Counted from the first letter of the stretch, positions 15,112 through 23,493 are shown. The stretch: 57,344 nucleotides of DNA from Collinsella sp. (GCA_019419405.1 DYAA01000106.1:1-57344); one strand, 5' to 3'. The notes: generated by a model not told the origin, from the letters alone. Program-made: numbers and translations.

Positions 15112-16194
15112 TTACCAGATGCTCGGCCAGAGACCAAGCGGGCCAGCGCCCAGGATGCCAAGGACGAAGAGCAGGAGAATGCCCTTGGTCGGGGTCCAGC
15201 TGTGCTTAGCGAACATGTAGTAAAGCAGCAGCGTAAGCATAAGCGGGACGAGCTTCGGGACGATGGTGTTGAGGGTGTCGGCAACAGAGAAGTTGACCGG
15301 ATCCTCGGTAACGGTGCCGTAGGTCACGGACTCCATGCCGTTACCCAGATCGGTGACGCCGCACTCGACAGCGTTGCCGTCGGCATCGGAAGCGGTAAGG
15401 GCGTTGCCGTCCTTATCGGTCATGGCGATGGTACCGGCCTCAGCGGTCTCGGTATCGATGCCCTCCATACCGGTGAAGTTCTCGGCCTCCTTCTCGGAGA
15501 CGATCACGGTAGTAGCGGAGAGACCACGGGTGGTGCCGTTGGGGATCTGGAGGTTGATCTGGGTGCCACCCATGGTGACGACCAGGCAACCGACGACGAA
15601 GACGCCCATGATGGAAGCGGCACGCGTGAAGGCCTGCATGTTGGCGGTCAGAGCGTCAATAGCGCTGGTGCCAAGCTTGTAGGACCAGTTCATGAGCCAG
15701 AAGCGCAGAGCGAACTGGACGACGTTGAAGATCACCAGGAAGATGATCGGTGCAGCGGCGTTGCCGTTGATGGCCATGTTGGAGGTGATGCCGGCCGTGA
15801 TAGGCACGAGCGTCAGCCAGAACAGGGCGTCACCGATACCACCGAGCGGGCCCATTGCGGCGACGCGGACGGCGCGGATCGTGGGGATGTCAACCTTGTT
15901 CTGCTCGAGCGAAAGCACGATGCCCATAACAAAGGTGACAAGGAACGGGTGGGTGTTGAAGAACTCCAGGTTGTGGCTCATGGAAGCCGCGAGGTCGTTC
16001 TTGTTGGTGTGGATCTTCTCCAGACCGGGGATGATGGAGTAAAGCCAGCCAGCGGCCTGCATGCGCTCGTAGTTGAACGATGCCTGCAGGAAGCAGGAGC
16101 GCCAAGCCATCTTGTTGAGGGTCTTCTGGTCGAGCTGCGGAGCAGGAGTGAGATCCTCGTAGTGCTCCGGGATCACATACTCATTAGATGCCAT
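15112..16194 (-). CDS. agaE: PTS mannose-family IID component with an extra hydrophilic insert, 360 aa
   Basis: IID is one of the two membrane parts of mannose-family PTS transporters. LNKMAWRSCFLQASFNYERM and MGPLGGIGDALFWLTLVPIT are hallmark IID segments. ATG at 16194 has GGAGGTG upstream and overlaps the end of IIC by 11 bases. Usual IID proteins have about 275 residues. This one has an added acidic region roughly at 225-295 (from VSEKEAENFTGM to GTVTEDPVNF) before the C-terminal helices. The context of AgaS, deacetylase and tagatose-type kinase points to N-acetylgalactosamine uptake. Confidence 0.9.
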   Translation of the reverse strand: MASNEYVIPEHYEDLTPAPQLDQKTLNKMAWRSCFLQASFNYERMQAAGWLYSIIPGLEKIHTNKNDLAASMSHNLEFFNTHPFLVTFVMGIVLSLEQNKVDIPTIRAVRVAAMGPLGGIGDALFWLTLVPITAGITSNMAINGNAAAPIIFLVIFNVVQFALRFWLMNWSYKLGTSAIDALTANMQAFTRAASIMGVFVVGCLVVTMGGTQINLQIPNGTTRGLSATTVIVSEKEAENFTGMEGIDTETAEAGTIAMTDKDGNALTASDADGNAVECGVTDLGNGMESVTYGTVTEDPVNFSVADTLNTIVPKLVPLMLTLLLYYMFAKHSWTPTKGILLLFVLGILGAGPLGLWPSIW

Positions 16195-16984
16195 CTTCGA
16201 AGTCACCTCCGTCAGAAACAGCTGCACCCTTCAGCTCGGTCTGCTGCTGGAAGTCCCAGAAAGCGATGCCGAAGCCGATGAGAGCGAGGATGAGCAGAGC
16301 AGGGGTTGCCAGCGAATCGTTGGCAACGGTGATGAGCGCGAGGCCAAAGCCCATGAGGAAGAAGCCCCACATATCGCGGTTCATCATAACCTTGAGCAGG
16401 ACGGCGAAGCCGACGAAGCGCATCATGCCGCCTGCAGCGGAGAGACCGGTCTGCAGCCAAGTCGGGATGGCAGAAGCGATGGTCTGACCGATGGTAGCGC
16501 CAGCGATGAAGAACAGGGTGACGACGACAGCGAAGATCAGGCCGAGCAGAGCCATGGCGAAGTAGTTCAGGCGCTCGATGCCCTTGGTGTCCGCGTTGTG
16601 AGCCATGTTATCGGCCGTGGACATAAGCGGGGACATAAGCGTGAAGACCAGGGTAACGCCAAGCTGGCCAAGCAGAGCGAACGGAATGGCGAGGCCGACT
16701 GCCGCGTTGGGCTCGAGGCCCGTGGCGATAGCGAGAATGGCTGCCATGATGCCGCCGATGACGGCGTTAGGCGGCTGAGCGCCTCCGATCGGCATGTTGC
16801 CGATCGTCATGAGCTGATAGGTACCACCCACGAGAAGACCGGTGTTAAGGTCGCCAAGGATAAGACCGATGACGGCGCCGGTGACGATGGGCTGATAGAG
16901 AGACTCGAGGAAGTCAAACTGGTCGATTGCCGCGATGAACGTGACGACGAAGACCAGAGCGATCTGGATGATCGAGTATTCCAT
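16184..16984 (-). CDS. agaW: PTS mannose-family IIC component, 266 aa
   Basis: Polytopic membrane protein that forms the sugar channel with IID. Typical IIC segments are LESLYQPIVTGAVIGLILGD, GGTYQLMTIGNMPIGGAQPP and ADNMAHNADTKGIERLNYFA. A strong AAAGGAGGAG site precedes the ATG. The length is normal. It lies between IIB and IID in the order IIA, YajC-like, IIB, IIC, IID. Sequence alone does not separate GalNAc from mannose or other specificity; neighbours favour GalNAc or galactosamine. Confidence 0.92.
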   Translation of the reverse strand: MEYSIIQIALVFVVTFIAAIDQFDFLESLYQPIVTGAVIGLILGDLNTGLLVGGTYQLMTIGNMPIGGAQPPNAVIGGIMAAILAIATGLEPNAAVGLAIPFALLGQLGVTLVFTLMSPLMSTADNMAHNADTKGIERLNYFAMALLGLIFAVVVTLFFIAGATIGQTIASAIPTWLQTGLSAAGGMMRFVGFAVLLKVMMNRDMWGFFLMGFGLALITVANDSLATPALLILALIGFGIAFWDFQQQTELKGAAVSDGGDFEDGI

Positions 16985-17074
16985 CTTGCTCCTCCTTTCA
17001 AAATGTATGTACGCACTTTGGATTTCACGTACAGAACGTCAGGGTTTCACTCCTGACAACGTGGATCACGAGGA

Positions 17075-17557
17075 TTACGAGAAGAGCTTGCTCGTGTCCT
17101 CAACAGGCGTGCTCGGAACGCGCCTGATCTCCAACTCCACCCCCAATTCCTGCAGCTCTTTAAACGCAGCGACATCCTCGTCGTTAACTGCGACGGAGGT
17201 GGCGACTTGGCGCTTTCCTTCCGACATGTGCATGTTGCCGATGTTTACCTTCTTTATAGGCACACCGCCCTTGACGAGCGTAAGCACGTCTTCCGGTGTT
17301 TCGGCCACGATGAAGATCTTCTGGCGCGGGCTCGCCTTGCCAATGACGTCGATGGTCTTCTGCAGAGAGAAGAAACGCGTAGCGACGCCGGCGGGAGCGG
17401 CCATCTTCATGAGGTTCTGGCGCATGGTGTTGGACGCCACGTCGTCGTTGGCGACGAGGATGAGGTTGGAGCCCAGGGTGGAGTTCCACTGGGTGGCAAC
17501 CTGACCATGAACCAGTCGGTTATCGATGCGGGTAAGAAGAATGTTGGGTTCTGCCAT
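17075..17557 (-). CDS. agaV: PTS mannose/GalNAc-family IIB component, 160 aa
   Basis: Cytoplasmic phosphocarrier that passes phosphate from IIA to the sugar. The active histidine lies in TRIDNRLVHGQVATQW, at about residue 16. NDDVASNTMRQNLMKMAAP and GNMHMSEGKRQVATSV are typical for the family. AAGGAAG precedes the ATG. A 90-base gap separates it from IIC, while the YajC-like gene lies 36 bases before it. Confidence 0.92.
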   Translation of the reverse strand: MAEPNILLTRIDNRLVHGQVATQWNSTLGSNLILVANDDVASNTMRQNLMKMAAPAGVATRFFSLQKTIDVIGKASPRQKIFIVAETPEDVLTLVKGGVPIKKVNIGNMHMSEGKRQVATSVAVNDEDVAAFKELQELGVELEIRRVPSTPVEDTSKLFS

Positions 17558-17593
17558 GTTGATCAGCTTCCTTTCGTTATTTGCTGACGACAG

Positions 17594-17875
17594 TTACTTG
17601 ATCTCCTGAATCGCGTAACGCGAAACATCTACGACGGCTCCGGATCGGACTTTGATCTGGACCTTCTCGCCTTCGATGCCTTTGACGGTTCCGTAGATAC
17701 CGCCGGCGAAAAGAACCTCTTGACCCGGCTTGAGCTCGGTGTGCAGCTCCTTGAAGTACTTCTGCTTCTTCTTCATGTTGATTTGCGACCAGATGGTGTA
17801 AATCAAGCCCATGATGACAAGCAGGCCTAAAAGGGCGACCGAGGAGCTCAGGACGTTGGCTCCGAAATCGGCCAT
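17594..17875 (-). CDS. yajC: YajC-like small membrane protein inside the PTS operon, 93 aa
   Basis: One N-terminal membrane helix (about 10-30) is followed by the YajC core KKKQKYFKELHTELKPGQ, then VLFAGGIYGTVKGIEG. YajC normally works with SecDF in protein export. Here the gene starts in a TAATG overlap with the IIA stop, so translation is coupled to the PTS. No secD or secF is near. It may help insert IIC and IID, or be a PTS-specific paralog; both are inference. Confidence 0.85.
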   Translation of the reverse strand: MADFGANVLSSSVALLGLLVIMGLIYTIWSQINMKKKQKYFKELHTELKPGQEVLFAGGIYGTVKGIEGEKVQIKVRSGAVVDVSRYAIQEIK

Positions 17876-18318
17876 TAGATGCCGTCCTCGTCGCCGAAGA
17901 TATCCTCTTCCTCGGAGCCGGCAACGGATGCGACCGTCTGGGCGGTGACGCCCGTCTGTCCAACGGTCACGGCCTGCTCGCCAAGCTCGGCGAGCGTGGC
18001 ATTGCCTCGGAGGAACAGAAGCTCAATAACCATGGGAAGGTTGGTGCCAGTCAGAACCTCGACGTTGTCGACATCCTGGGCAATCATCATCGACTGGTTG
18101 AACGGGGTGCCGCCAAGCAGGTCGGTAAAGACGAGCACGCCATCGCACTCCTCGCGCATGGCGGTAATAGCGGCGCGGAGATCCTCACCGTAGGATGCGG
18201 CCTGGTCGCCCTCAAAAGGAACGACGGTAAAAGCAGGCTGGTCGCCGGCAACCATCGCGATAGCGCTTGCAAGGCCGGGTGCGAACTGTCCATGACCGGT
18301 AAGAATAAAGCCAACCAT
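17875..18318 (-). CDS. agaF: PTS mannose-family IIA component, 147 aa
   Basis: The first phosphocarrier of the transporter receives phosphate from HPr. The active histidine lies at about residue 9 in FILTGHGQFAPGL. VVPFEGDQAASYGEDL and VLVFTDLLGGTPFNQSMM are typical. An acidic C-terminal tail EEEDIFGDEDG extends the usual length. GGAAGGG precedes the ATG. It is the first gene of the operon and shares the A of its stop with the next start. Confidence 0.92.
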   Translation of the reverse strand: MVGFILTGHGQFAPGLASAIAMVAGDQPAFTVVPFEGDQAASYGEDLRAAITAMREECDGVLVFTDLLGGTPFNQSMMIAQDVDNVEVLTGTNLPMVIELLFLRGNATLAELGEQAVTVGQTGVTAQTVASVAGSEEEDIFGDEDGI

Positions 18319-18434
18319 TCAAATTTCCCTTCCGAAGGTGTGTACAATCTGAGTCCGATGATTTTCGGAAGCCAGCGGGCGCTCGCCCTTAAAGCTTCTT
18401 GGAAAGCGTTCTTTGAAGACCAGTGGTTTCTAAA

Positions 18435-18448
18435 CTGGTAGTAACCAC
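18435..18448. promoter_or_regulatory. GntR operator before the aga PTS operon
   Basis: CTGGTAGTAACCAC matches the palindrome before agaS in 13 of 14 positions. A possible -10 box TATAGT (minus strand, 18466-18471) lies upstream, so a bound regulator would block early elongation. Two further AACTGGT half-sites lie at 18715-18730. Confidence 0.7.
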
Positions 18449-18521
18449 GTGACGTGTTGTTGTCACTATATCACCCCAGAAGAGGTCGCTTTCCTTGATT
18501 CATACGGTAAAACGTTTTTGC

Positions 18522-18771
18522 ACCGCTCACGGTGATAAATCGACCGTTTACCGGTCGTTAACACTTCTACCTGCGGTTTTGAAACCGTTTCGAAATGCTT
18601 TGGCAAAAGATCGGAACTCTTTTCGTGTCAATACAACGCAGGGCGGCTAAAAATAGCGTAAAGAAAAATTGCAGGTCATTGTGAAGATTTGTGAATTGGT
18701 CTTTTTGACTTAATACCAGTTAGAACCAGTTTAGAAATTATCGGTGAACGGTAGTTTTCGACCGTTCACCG
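18522..18771. repeat. Cluster of palindromes upstream of the aga PTS operon
   Basis: The 640-base gap 18319-18964 has no gene I can support. It holds ACCG-CTCA-CGGT (18522-18533), GACCG-TTTAC-CGGTC (18542-18556), GAAAC-C-GTTTC (18581-18591), which resembles LacI/CcpA sites, and CGGTGAACGGT paired with ACCGTTCACCG (18742-18771). The repeated words GACCGTTTACCG and GACCGTTCACCG suggest one regulator with several sites. A TTGACA box on the minus strand lies at 18626-18631 but lacks a good partner. Confidence 0.5.
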
Positions 18772-18883
18772 GTTATTTCCAATCGTTTGCAGCTCTTTTT
18801 CCATATGAATTAGGGAGACCCGATGAAGCACTTGCGCGATCGTGCAATCTAACCTTCCAATCTCAAATGACAGCTCCACAATG

Positions 18884-18919
18884 CAAAAAGCCCGCTAGAA
18901 CGGTGTTCGTTCTAGCGGG
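18884..18919 (-). terminator. Terminator after the SurA_N-like gene
   Basis: Read leftward, CCCGCTAGAACG pairs with CGTTCTAGCGGG, followed by CTTTTTGC. Confidence 0.9.
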
Positions 18920-18964
18920 GTCAATCAGATATTTCGACTTCGCGCTCGAAAGCTCAGGCAATCT

Positions 18965-20047
18965 TTACGCAAACAGGCCGTAGATGCTGATGTTGGCCTT
19001 GGCATAGAGGCCGTTAGCATACTCGGTCCACTTGGAGCTGGCGCTCGAAGCCTGCGAAGAGTACTGCTGGTAGGCGGTGTAATAGGCGGTCATGGCCTGC
19101 TTATAGGTAGCGCTATCGGCAGTAAAGGCATCGTCGGCAAAGGCCTTAGCGTAGGTGCTATCGGCGTCCTTCCAGGTGCCCTTCTCGCTATCCCACTCGT
19201 CACCGGCAAGGTTGATGATGTAGTCGGCGTAATCCTTGCTCGCGGTCTCCTCGTTGCCGTCGGCAGGCTCAGTCGGAGCAGTCGGCATGCTTGCGGAGCC
19301 ATCGCCCACCTTCTTCTTGTAGAGCTTCTGCAGCGTCGCGGACTGGCGGACGATCTGCTTGGCCTGGTCCTTGGACACGCCATACTGCGTGGCCATGGTC
19401 TTGTAGTCCGAAGTGCCGATGGAATCCTCGGCGTACTTCTTCATCTCCTTAGAAGAGACGGTGATGCCCTCGTCCTCGGCAGCATCGAGCAGGATCTTGT
19501 TGCGCACGTAGGACAGGATGACGTCGGCAGACGGAGCGGTATAGTTGCCGTCGTCGTCCTTGACGGTGTCGAGGCTATACTGGCTCTCGATGGCCTCGCG
19601 CGCGGTGATATCGCTCTTCTTGCCGTTGTAGCTATAGCTTGCCACGGTCGAATCGAGCTGGTCCTCGGTCAGGGTCGACGAGCCGACACCCTTGCCGCCA
19701 AAGCCGCCATTGCCAATAAAGAAGCCGACCACCGCAGCAATCACGATGGCGACCACAAAGGCGGCAATCATCGTCTTCTTGTGCTTGGATGCATGGTCGT
19801 CCGCATCGGAGTCGTCCTCGTCCTGCTCCTCGGGCATGAGGTTCTCGTCGGCGGCGTCCGCGGCGATCTTTGCCTCCAGGCGAGCATCCTCCTCCTCGGC
19901 CGTCGTGCCGGCGGCAATGTGCTCGGCAGACGTGCCGGCGACCAGGTCGATCTTCTCGTCCTCGTCACCGTCGGGGCCTTCGCCGCGCTCGATGATCTGG
20001 ATGCCGTCGATCTCGTCCTTCTCGTCCTTCTTTTGAATCAGACCCAT
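18965..20047 (-). CDS. Membrane-anchored protein with SurA_N/PrsA-like chaperone domain, 360 aa
   Basis: The first 90 residues are strongly acidic and cytoplasmic. One membrane helix follows at about 92-112 (MIAAFVVAIVIAAVVGFFIG). The outer part contains VILSYVRNKILLDAAEDEG and YGVSKDQAKQIVRQSATLQK, which resemble the substrate-binding helices of SurA, PrsA or trigger factor. No peptidyl-prolyl isomerase (rotamase) domain is seen. It may help fold exported proteins. The type II topology with a long acidic cytoplasmic head is unlike usual PrsA lipoproteins. The gene stands alone before a clear terminator. Confidence 0.65.
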   Translation of the reverse strand: MGLIQKKDEKDEIDGIQIIERGEGPDGDEDEKIDLVAGTSAEHIAAGTTAEEEDARLEAKIAADAADENLMPEEQDEDDSDADDHASKHKKTMIAAFVVAIVIAAVVGFFIGNGGFGGKGVGSSTLTEDQLDSTVASYSYNGKKSDITAREAIESQYSLDTVKDDDGNYTAPSADVILSYVRNKILLDAAEDEGITVSSKEMKKYAEDSIGTSDYKTMATQYGVSKDQAKQIVRQSATLQKLYKKKVGDGSASMPTAPTEPADGNEETASKDYADYIINLAGDEWDSEKGTWKDADSTYAKAFADDAFTADSATYKQAMTAYYTAYQQYSSQASSASSKWTEYANGLYAKANISIYGLFA

Positions 20048-20084
20048 ATCAATTACTCCTTGTTAGGAAACATAGTCCCCAATA

Positions 20085-20115
20085 GAATACGCCCGACGAG
20101 GCGCCGGGCGTATTC
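20085..20115. repeat. Hairpin between icd and the SurA_N-like gene
   Basis: GAATACGCCCG (20085-20095) pairs with CGGGCGTATTC (20105-20115). It is placed as a terminator for icd on the minus strand, but no T-run follows. It may be a processing or partial termination hairpin. Confidence 0.55.
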
Positions 20116-20173
20116 ATTCTTAGGTTATACGCAAACACTTAAGTACTATTTAGGCGTTTGCAGCCTGCATGTC

Positions 20174-21259
20174 TTAGGCCAGGTGCGCGATAACGGCATC
20201 GGCAAAGGCCTGCGTGCCCACGGCGCCCTCGACGGAGCCGGTCTGGGCACGACGCACGTCGCCGGTAACCTGCTTACCCTCGTCGAGCGTGGCGGACACG
20301 GCGGCGCGGATACGATTGGCCGCATCGTTCTCGCCCAGATGATCGAGCATCATAGCCGCAGACAGAATCTCGGCCGTGGGGTTGGCGATATCCTGGCCAG
20401 CGATATCGGGCGCGGAGCCATGCGTTGCCTCGAAGATGGCGCAGTCGGCACCGATGTTGGAGCCGGGGGCCATACCCAGGCCACCTACCAGGCCGGCGCA
20501 CAGGTCGCTGACGATATCGCCGTACAGGTTGGGCAGCACCAGGACATCGAAGTCGTTGGGGTTCTGGACCAGGCCCATGCAGGTGGCGTCGACGATCTTG
20601 TCGTTGAACTCAATATCGGGATAGTTGGCGGCCACCTCGCGCGCAACGCGCAGGAACAGGCCATCGGTCGCCTTCATAATGTTGGCCTTGTGCACGGCCG
20701 TCACCTTTTTACGGCCGCAGCGGCGGGCGTACTCAAAGGCGTACTCCACAATGCGGCGGCTCTTGGCGATGGAGATGGGCTTAATTGAGATGGCGGAATC
20801 GGCGGCGAAGGTCTTCTGACCCGAGCGCTCGACAAGCTGTGAGAGCTCCTCGACCTCGGCAGCGCCCTCATCGAACTCGATCCCGGCGTAGAGGTCCTCG
20901 GTGTTCTCACGCACGATGACCAGGTCGACGTCGCGGAAGCGCGAGCCGTCGCCCGGCTGCGACAGGCAGGGGCGCACGCAGGCGTACAGGTCGAAGTGCT
21001 TGCGCAGGGCCACGTTAACGCTGCGGAAACCCGTGCCGACCGGCGTGGTGATGGGGCCCTTGATGGCAACCTTGGTCTCGGCGACCGCATCGAGCACGTG
21101 CTGGGGCAGCGGCGTGCCAAACTCGTCCATGACGCCGGCACCGGCCTCCTGGACGTTCCAGTTGATCTGGACACCGGTGGCCTCGACCACGCGGCGCATG
21201 GCCTGCGTAATCTCGGGACCGATACCGTCACCGGGAATCAGGACTACATCGTGCGCCAT
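20174..21259 (-). CDS. icd: Isocitrate dehydrogenase, NAD-type, 361 aa
   Basis: Oxidative decarboxylation of isocitrate to 2-oxoglutarate. The start VVLIPGDGIGPEITQAMRRV and the segments RSVNVALRKHFDLYACVRPC, VRENTEDLYAGIEF and EATHGSAPDIAGQDIANPTA are those of the isocitrate/isopropylmalate dehydrogenase family. The S-V-N segment and short length fit the NAD-dependent isocitrate branch. No other citrate-cycle gene is adjacent; in an anaerobe it would supply 2-oxoglutarate for glutamate. Six bases separate it from the upstream HEAT-repeat gene. Confidence 0.88.
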   Translation of the reverse strand: MAHDVVLIPGDGIGPEITQAMRRVVEATGVQINWNVQEAGAGVMDEFGTPLPQHVLDAVAETKVAIKGPITTPVGTGFRSVNVALRKHFDLYACVRPCLSQPGDGSRFRDVDLVIVRENTEDLYAGIEFDEGAAEVEELSQLVERSGQKTFAADSAISIKPISIAKSRRIVEYAFEYARRCGRKKVTAVHKANIMKATDGLFLRVAREVAANYPDIEFNDKIVDATCMGLVQNPNDFDVLVLPNLYGDIVSDLCAGLVGGLGMAPGSNIGADCAIFEATHGSAPDIAGQDIANPTAEILSAAMMLDHLGENDAANRIRAAVSATLDEGKQVTGDVRRAQTGSVEGAVGTQAFADAVIAHLA

Positions 21260-21265
21260 AATCTG

Positions 21266-21964
21266 TTACTCCTCGTCTTCGGCGTCGTCAGATTTTTTTA
21301 CGCTAGCACGCTTCTTCTTTTTGGAGAGATCCAGGCCAAAACGTTTAACAAGCATTTCGCAAATCTCGCTCGAACGGGCCTTAAGATAGCTGCCCTTACC
21401 GTTCTCGGCATCGAACTTAAGGCGCAGCGCAAGCTTCTCGGCAACCTCGGCGTCGATCTCGCCCTGGCAAAACTCGTACAGGCAACCGAGCATGTCGCGA
21501 TACTCAAGGTCGCCGTGGTAGCACTGGATGGCCTCGTCCAGGATGGGCCAAGCCTCGCGCGAACGCTCGACGCTCGTGGCACCCCACACGCACAGCAGGC
21601 GGAAGGCGGCATAGCGCAGCGTGGAGGAGATCTCGTCGAACAGTGCGGTCTCGGCGCCCTCAAAGGCATCGCCCAGCTGCTCGGGGCAGGTGGTGGCGAG
21701 CGCCGTCAGGGCATCGAGGGCCTCCCAGCGGGTCTGCGCCTCGGGGCGGTCGAGCGCCTCGATCAACGCGGGCACGCAGGGCACGACGCGCTGCGGATCG
21801 CGCTCGGCAAGCAGGTGCAGCACGCGGGCGGCAAACTGGCGGATGCGGCGCGTGGGGCAGCCGAGCTCCTGGACCAGACGGTCGACGGCGTTCTCGTTCT
21901 CCTCTGCCAGCTGGAGCTGTGCCAGCTCCTCGTCGGTGAGCTGTTCGTCTTTGTTTTCTGCCAT
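21266..21964 (-). CDS. HEAT-repeat-like protein, 232 aa
   Basis: Helical repeats are visible: RIRQFAARVLHLLAERDPQR, VVPCVPALIEALDRPEAQTR, and WEALDALTALATTCPEQLG. The N-terminus is acidic and the C-terminus is charged (KKKKRASVKKSDDAEDEE). HEAT repeats form protein-binding scaffolds. No catalytic motif is seen. It lies directly upstream of icd and downstream of a small membrane protein, in one leftward run, so co-expression is likely. The partner is unknown. Confidence 0.65.
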   Translation of the reverse strand: MAENKDEQLTDEELAQLQLAEENENAVDRLVQELGCPTRRIRQFAARVLHLLAERDPQRVVPCVPALIEALDRPEAQTRWEALDALTALATTCPEQLGDAFEGAETALFDEISSTLRYAAFRLLCVWGATSVERSREAWPILDEAIQCYHGDLEYRDMLGCLYEFCQGEIDAEVAEKLALRLKFDAENGKGSYLKARSSEICEMLVKRFGLDLSKKKKRASVKKSDDAEDEE

Positions 21965-21979
21965 AGTTACCTCTTCTTT

Positions 21980-22408
21980 TTATTTCTTGGCGTGCTTGCC
22001 AGCACCCTTGCTGTCATCGGTGACCGAGATGAGCTGCCGGTCGGCCGCGCCATTGCGACGTGCACGGCGGCGCTCCTCGGCGTCGCCCGCGTCGGCGGCG
22101 GCGCGATGAGCCTTGTTGACGTTAAAAACCTCGTCGTGCTTGCGCCATGGACCGACGGACTCGCCAAAGCTCATCTTAAGGCCGGCGATAAAGCCGCCGA
22201 GCCAGCCGATCGGCGCAAACTGCACCAGCGGGAACAGCGAGAACACCCAGGTCAGTAGGACGACCGCCGCCGCTCCTGCAAAGTTGGCAATCCAGTAGTC
22301 GCGCTTGGTGATGACACGCTTTTCGCACGCCCACTGGCCGCACAGAAAGCCGATGTAGATCGCAAAGAGAAAGAGTACCAGCGCAAGCACCACGAACGTC
22401 CAGCTCAT
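21980..22408 (-). CDS. Small membrane protein, 142 aa
   Basis: Two membrane helices lie near residues 3-25 (FVVLALVLFLFAIYIGFLCG) and 40-65 (IANFAGAAAVVLLTWVFSLF). A basic, alanine-rich cytoplasmic tail ends GAGKHAKK. ATG at 22408 has GGGGAG at the right distance and lies five bases after the stop of the dehydrogenase gene; earlier in-frame starts overlap that gene. I do not recognise the family. Confidence 0.6.
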   Translation of the reverse strand: MSWTFVVLALVLFLFAIYIGFLCGQWACEKRVITKRDYWIANFAGAAAVVLLTWVFSLFPLVQFAPIGWLGGFIAGLKMSFGESVGPWRKHDEVFNVNKAHRAAADAGDAEERRRARRNGAADRQLISVTDDSKGAGKHAKK

Positions 22409-22413
22409 GGGCG

Positions 22414-23493
22414 CTACTCCCCGTGATGGTGGCCGCAGCAGCACTCGTGGCCGTCGTCATGGCCGTGGCCGCCGCAGCACTCGTGGTCCTCGCCATGGTG
22501 ATGGCCACAGCCGCACTCATGGTCCTCGCCGTGCTCGCCGCAACCGCAACCTTCCTCGTGAGCGCCATGCTCCTCGGGGCGATACTGCGACCAGTCCAGA
22601 CCGGCGGCGATGGCGTCGGCCTCCTCCTTGTAGAGAACCGTGATGGCCTGGGTGCCCAGCTTGGCGCCACCGATGGCGTCGAGCATGTCGTAGAGCGTAA
22701 AAGCGACGTCGGCACCGGGCAGCGCGAGCTCGCGGTCATCGGCGTAAGCGAGCGCCAAGCGCAGGTCCTTAATGAAGTGCTCGACCATAAAGCCGGGCTT
22801 GTAGTCGCCGTCAAGCGCCTTGGGAGCCAGGCTCTCCATGGCGCCGGACTTGCCGGTACCGCCCAGGATCATCTGGCGGGTCTTCTCCAGGTCAAGGCCG
22901 CTCAGCTCGGCAAATGCCATGGCGTCTGCCATGCCGACCATGCAGGCGCCCAGCGACACCTGGTTGGCGAGCTTGGCAGCCTGGCCCTTGCCGGCGCCGT
23001 CGAAGCAGCAGATGTTGGCCGCAAAGGTGGCAAGGATGTCGCGGACCGGCGCGATGTCGTTCTCGGTAGCGCCCACGATAGCCGTGAGCGTACCGGCGAT
23101 AGCGCCCGACTCGCCGCCGGTGACGGGGCAGTCAAACGCCATGCGGCCGGAAACCTGGGCGGCCTCGGCAATGTCGCGCGCCAGCTCGGGCGAGCTTGTG
23201 GTGAGGTCGATCAGGACCGCGCCGGGCTTAGTGCACGCGAGCAGGCCGTCGCCCGCCAGGTAGAGCTCCTCGACCTCGGAGGGATAACCCACCATGGTAA
23301 AGACGACGTCGGCGTTCGCCACGGCATCTGCCGGCGTATCGGCCCAAACGGCACCGCGCTCGATAAGCGCGACGGCCTTGGACTTGGTACGGTTGTTGAC
23401 CGTGACGGGATAGCCGGCATCCAGGATGTGGCCGGCGATGGGGGCACCCATGATTCCGGTGCCGATGAATGCGACAGAGAGCTTGTTTGCCAT
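22414..23493 (-). CDS. 3-hydroxyacid dehydrogenase (GarR/HIBADH family) with a Cys/His-rich tail, 359 aa
   Basis: The first 305 residues are a standard beta-hydroxyacid dehydrogenase. The NAD(P) loop is GTGIMGAPIAGHILDAGY, the substrate loop is DCPVTGGESGAIAGTL, and the catalytic lysine lies in GKGQAAKLANQV. Relatives reduce tartronate semialdehyde or oxidise 3-hydroxyisobutyrate. From about residue 308 a tail of about 50 residues consists mainly of His, Cys, Gly, Glu and Asp, with repeats such as HEEGCGCGEHGEDHE and CCGGHGHDDGHECCCG. The family ends without such a tail. It looks metal-binding (zinc, nickel or copper), as storage or a sensor. Confidence 0.85.
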   Translation of the reverse strand: MANKLSVAFIGTGIMGAPIAGHILDAGYPVTVNNRTKSKAVALIERGAVWADTPADAVANADVVFTMVGYPSEVEELYLAGDGLLACTKPGAVLIDLTTSSPELARDIAEAAQVSGRMAFDCPVTGGESGAIAGTLTAIVGATENDIAPVRDILATFAANICCFDGAGKGQAAKLANQVSLGACMVGMADAMAFAELSGLDLEKTRQMILGGTGKSGAMESLAPKALDGDYKPGFMVEHFIKDLRLALAYADDRELALPGADVAFTLYDMLDAIGGAKLGTQAITVLYKEEADAIAAGLDWSQYRPEEHGAHEEGCGCGEHGEDHECGCGHHHGEDHECCGGHGHDDGHECCCGHHHGE

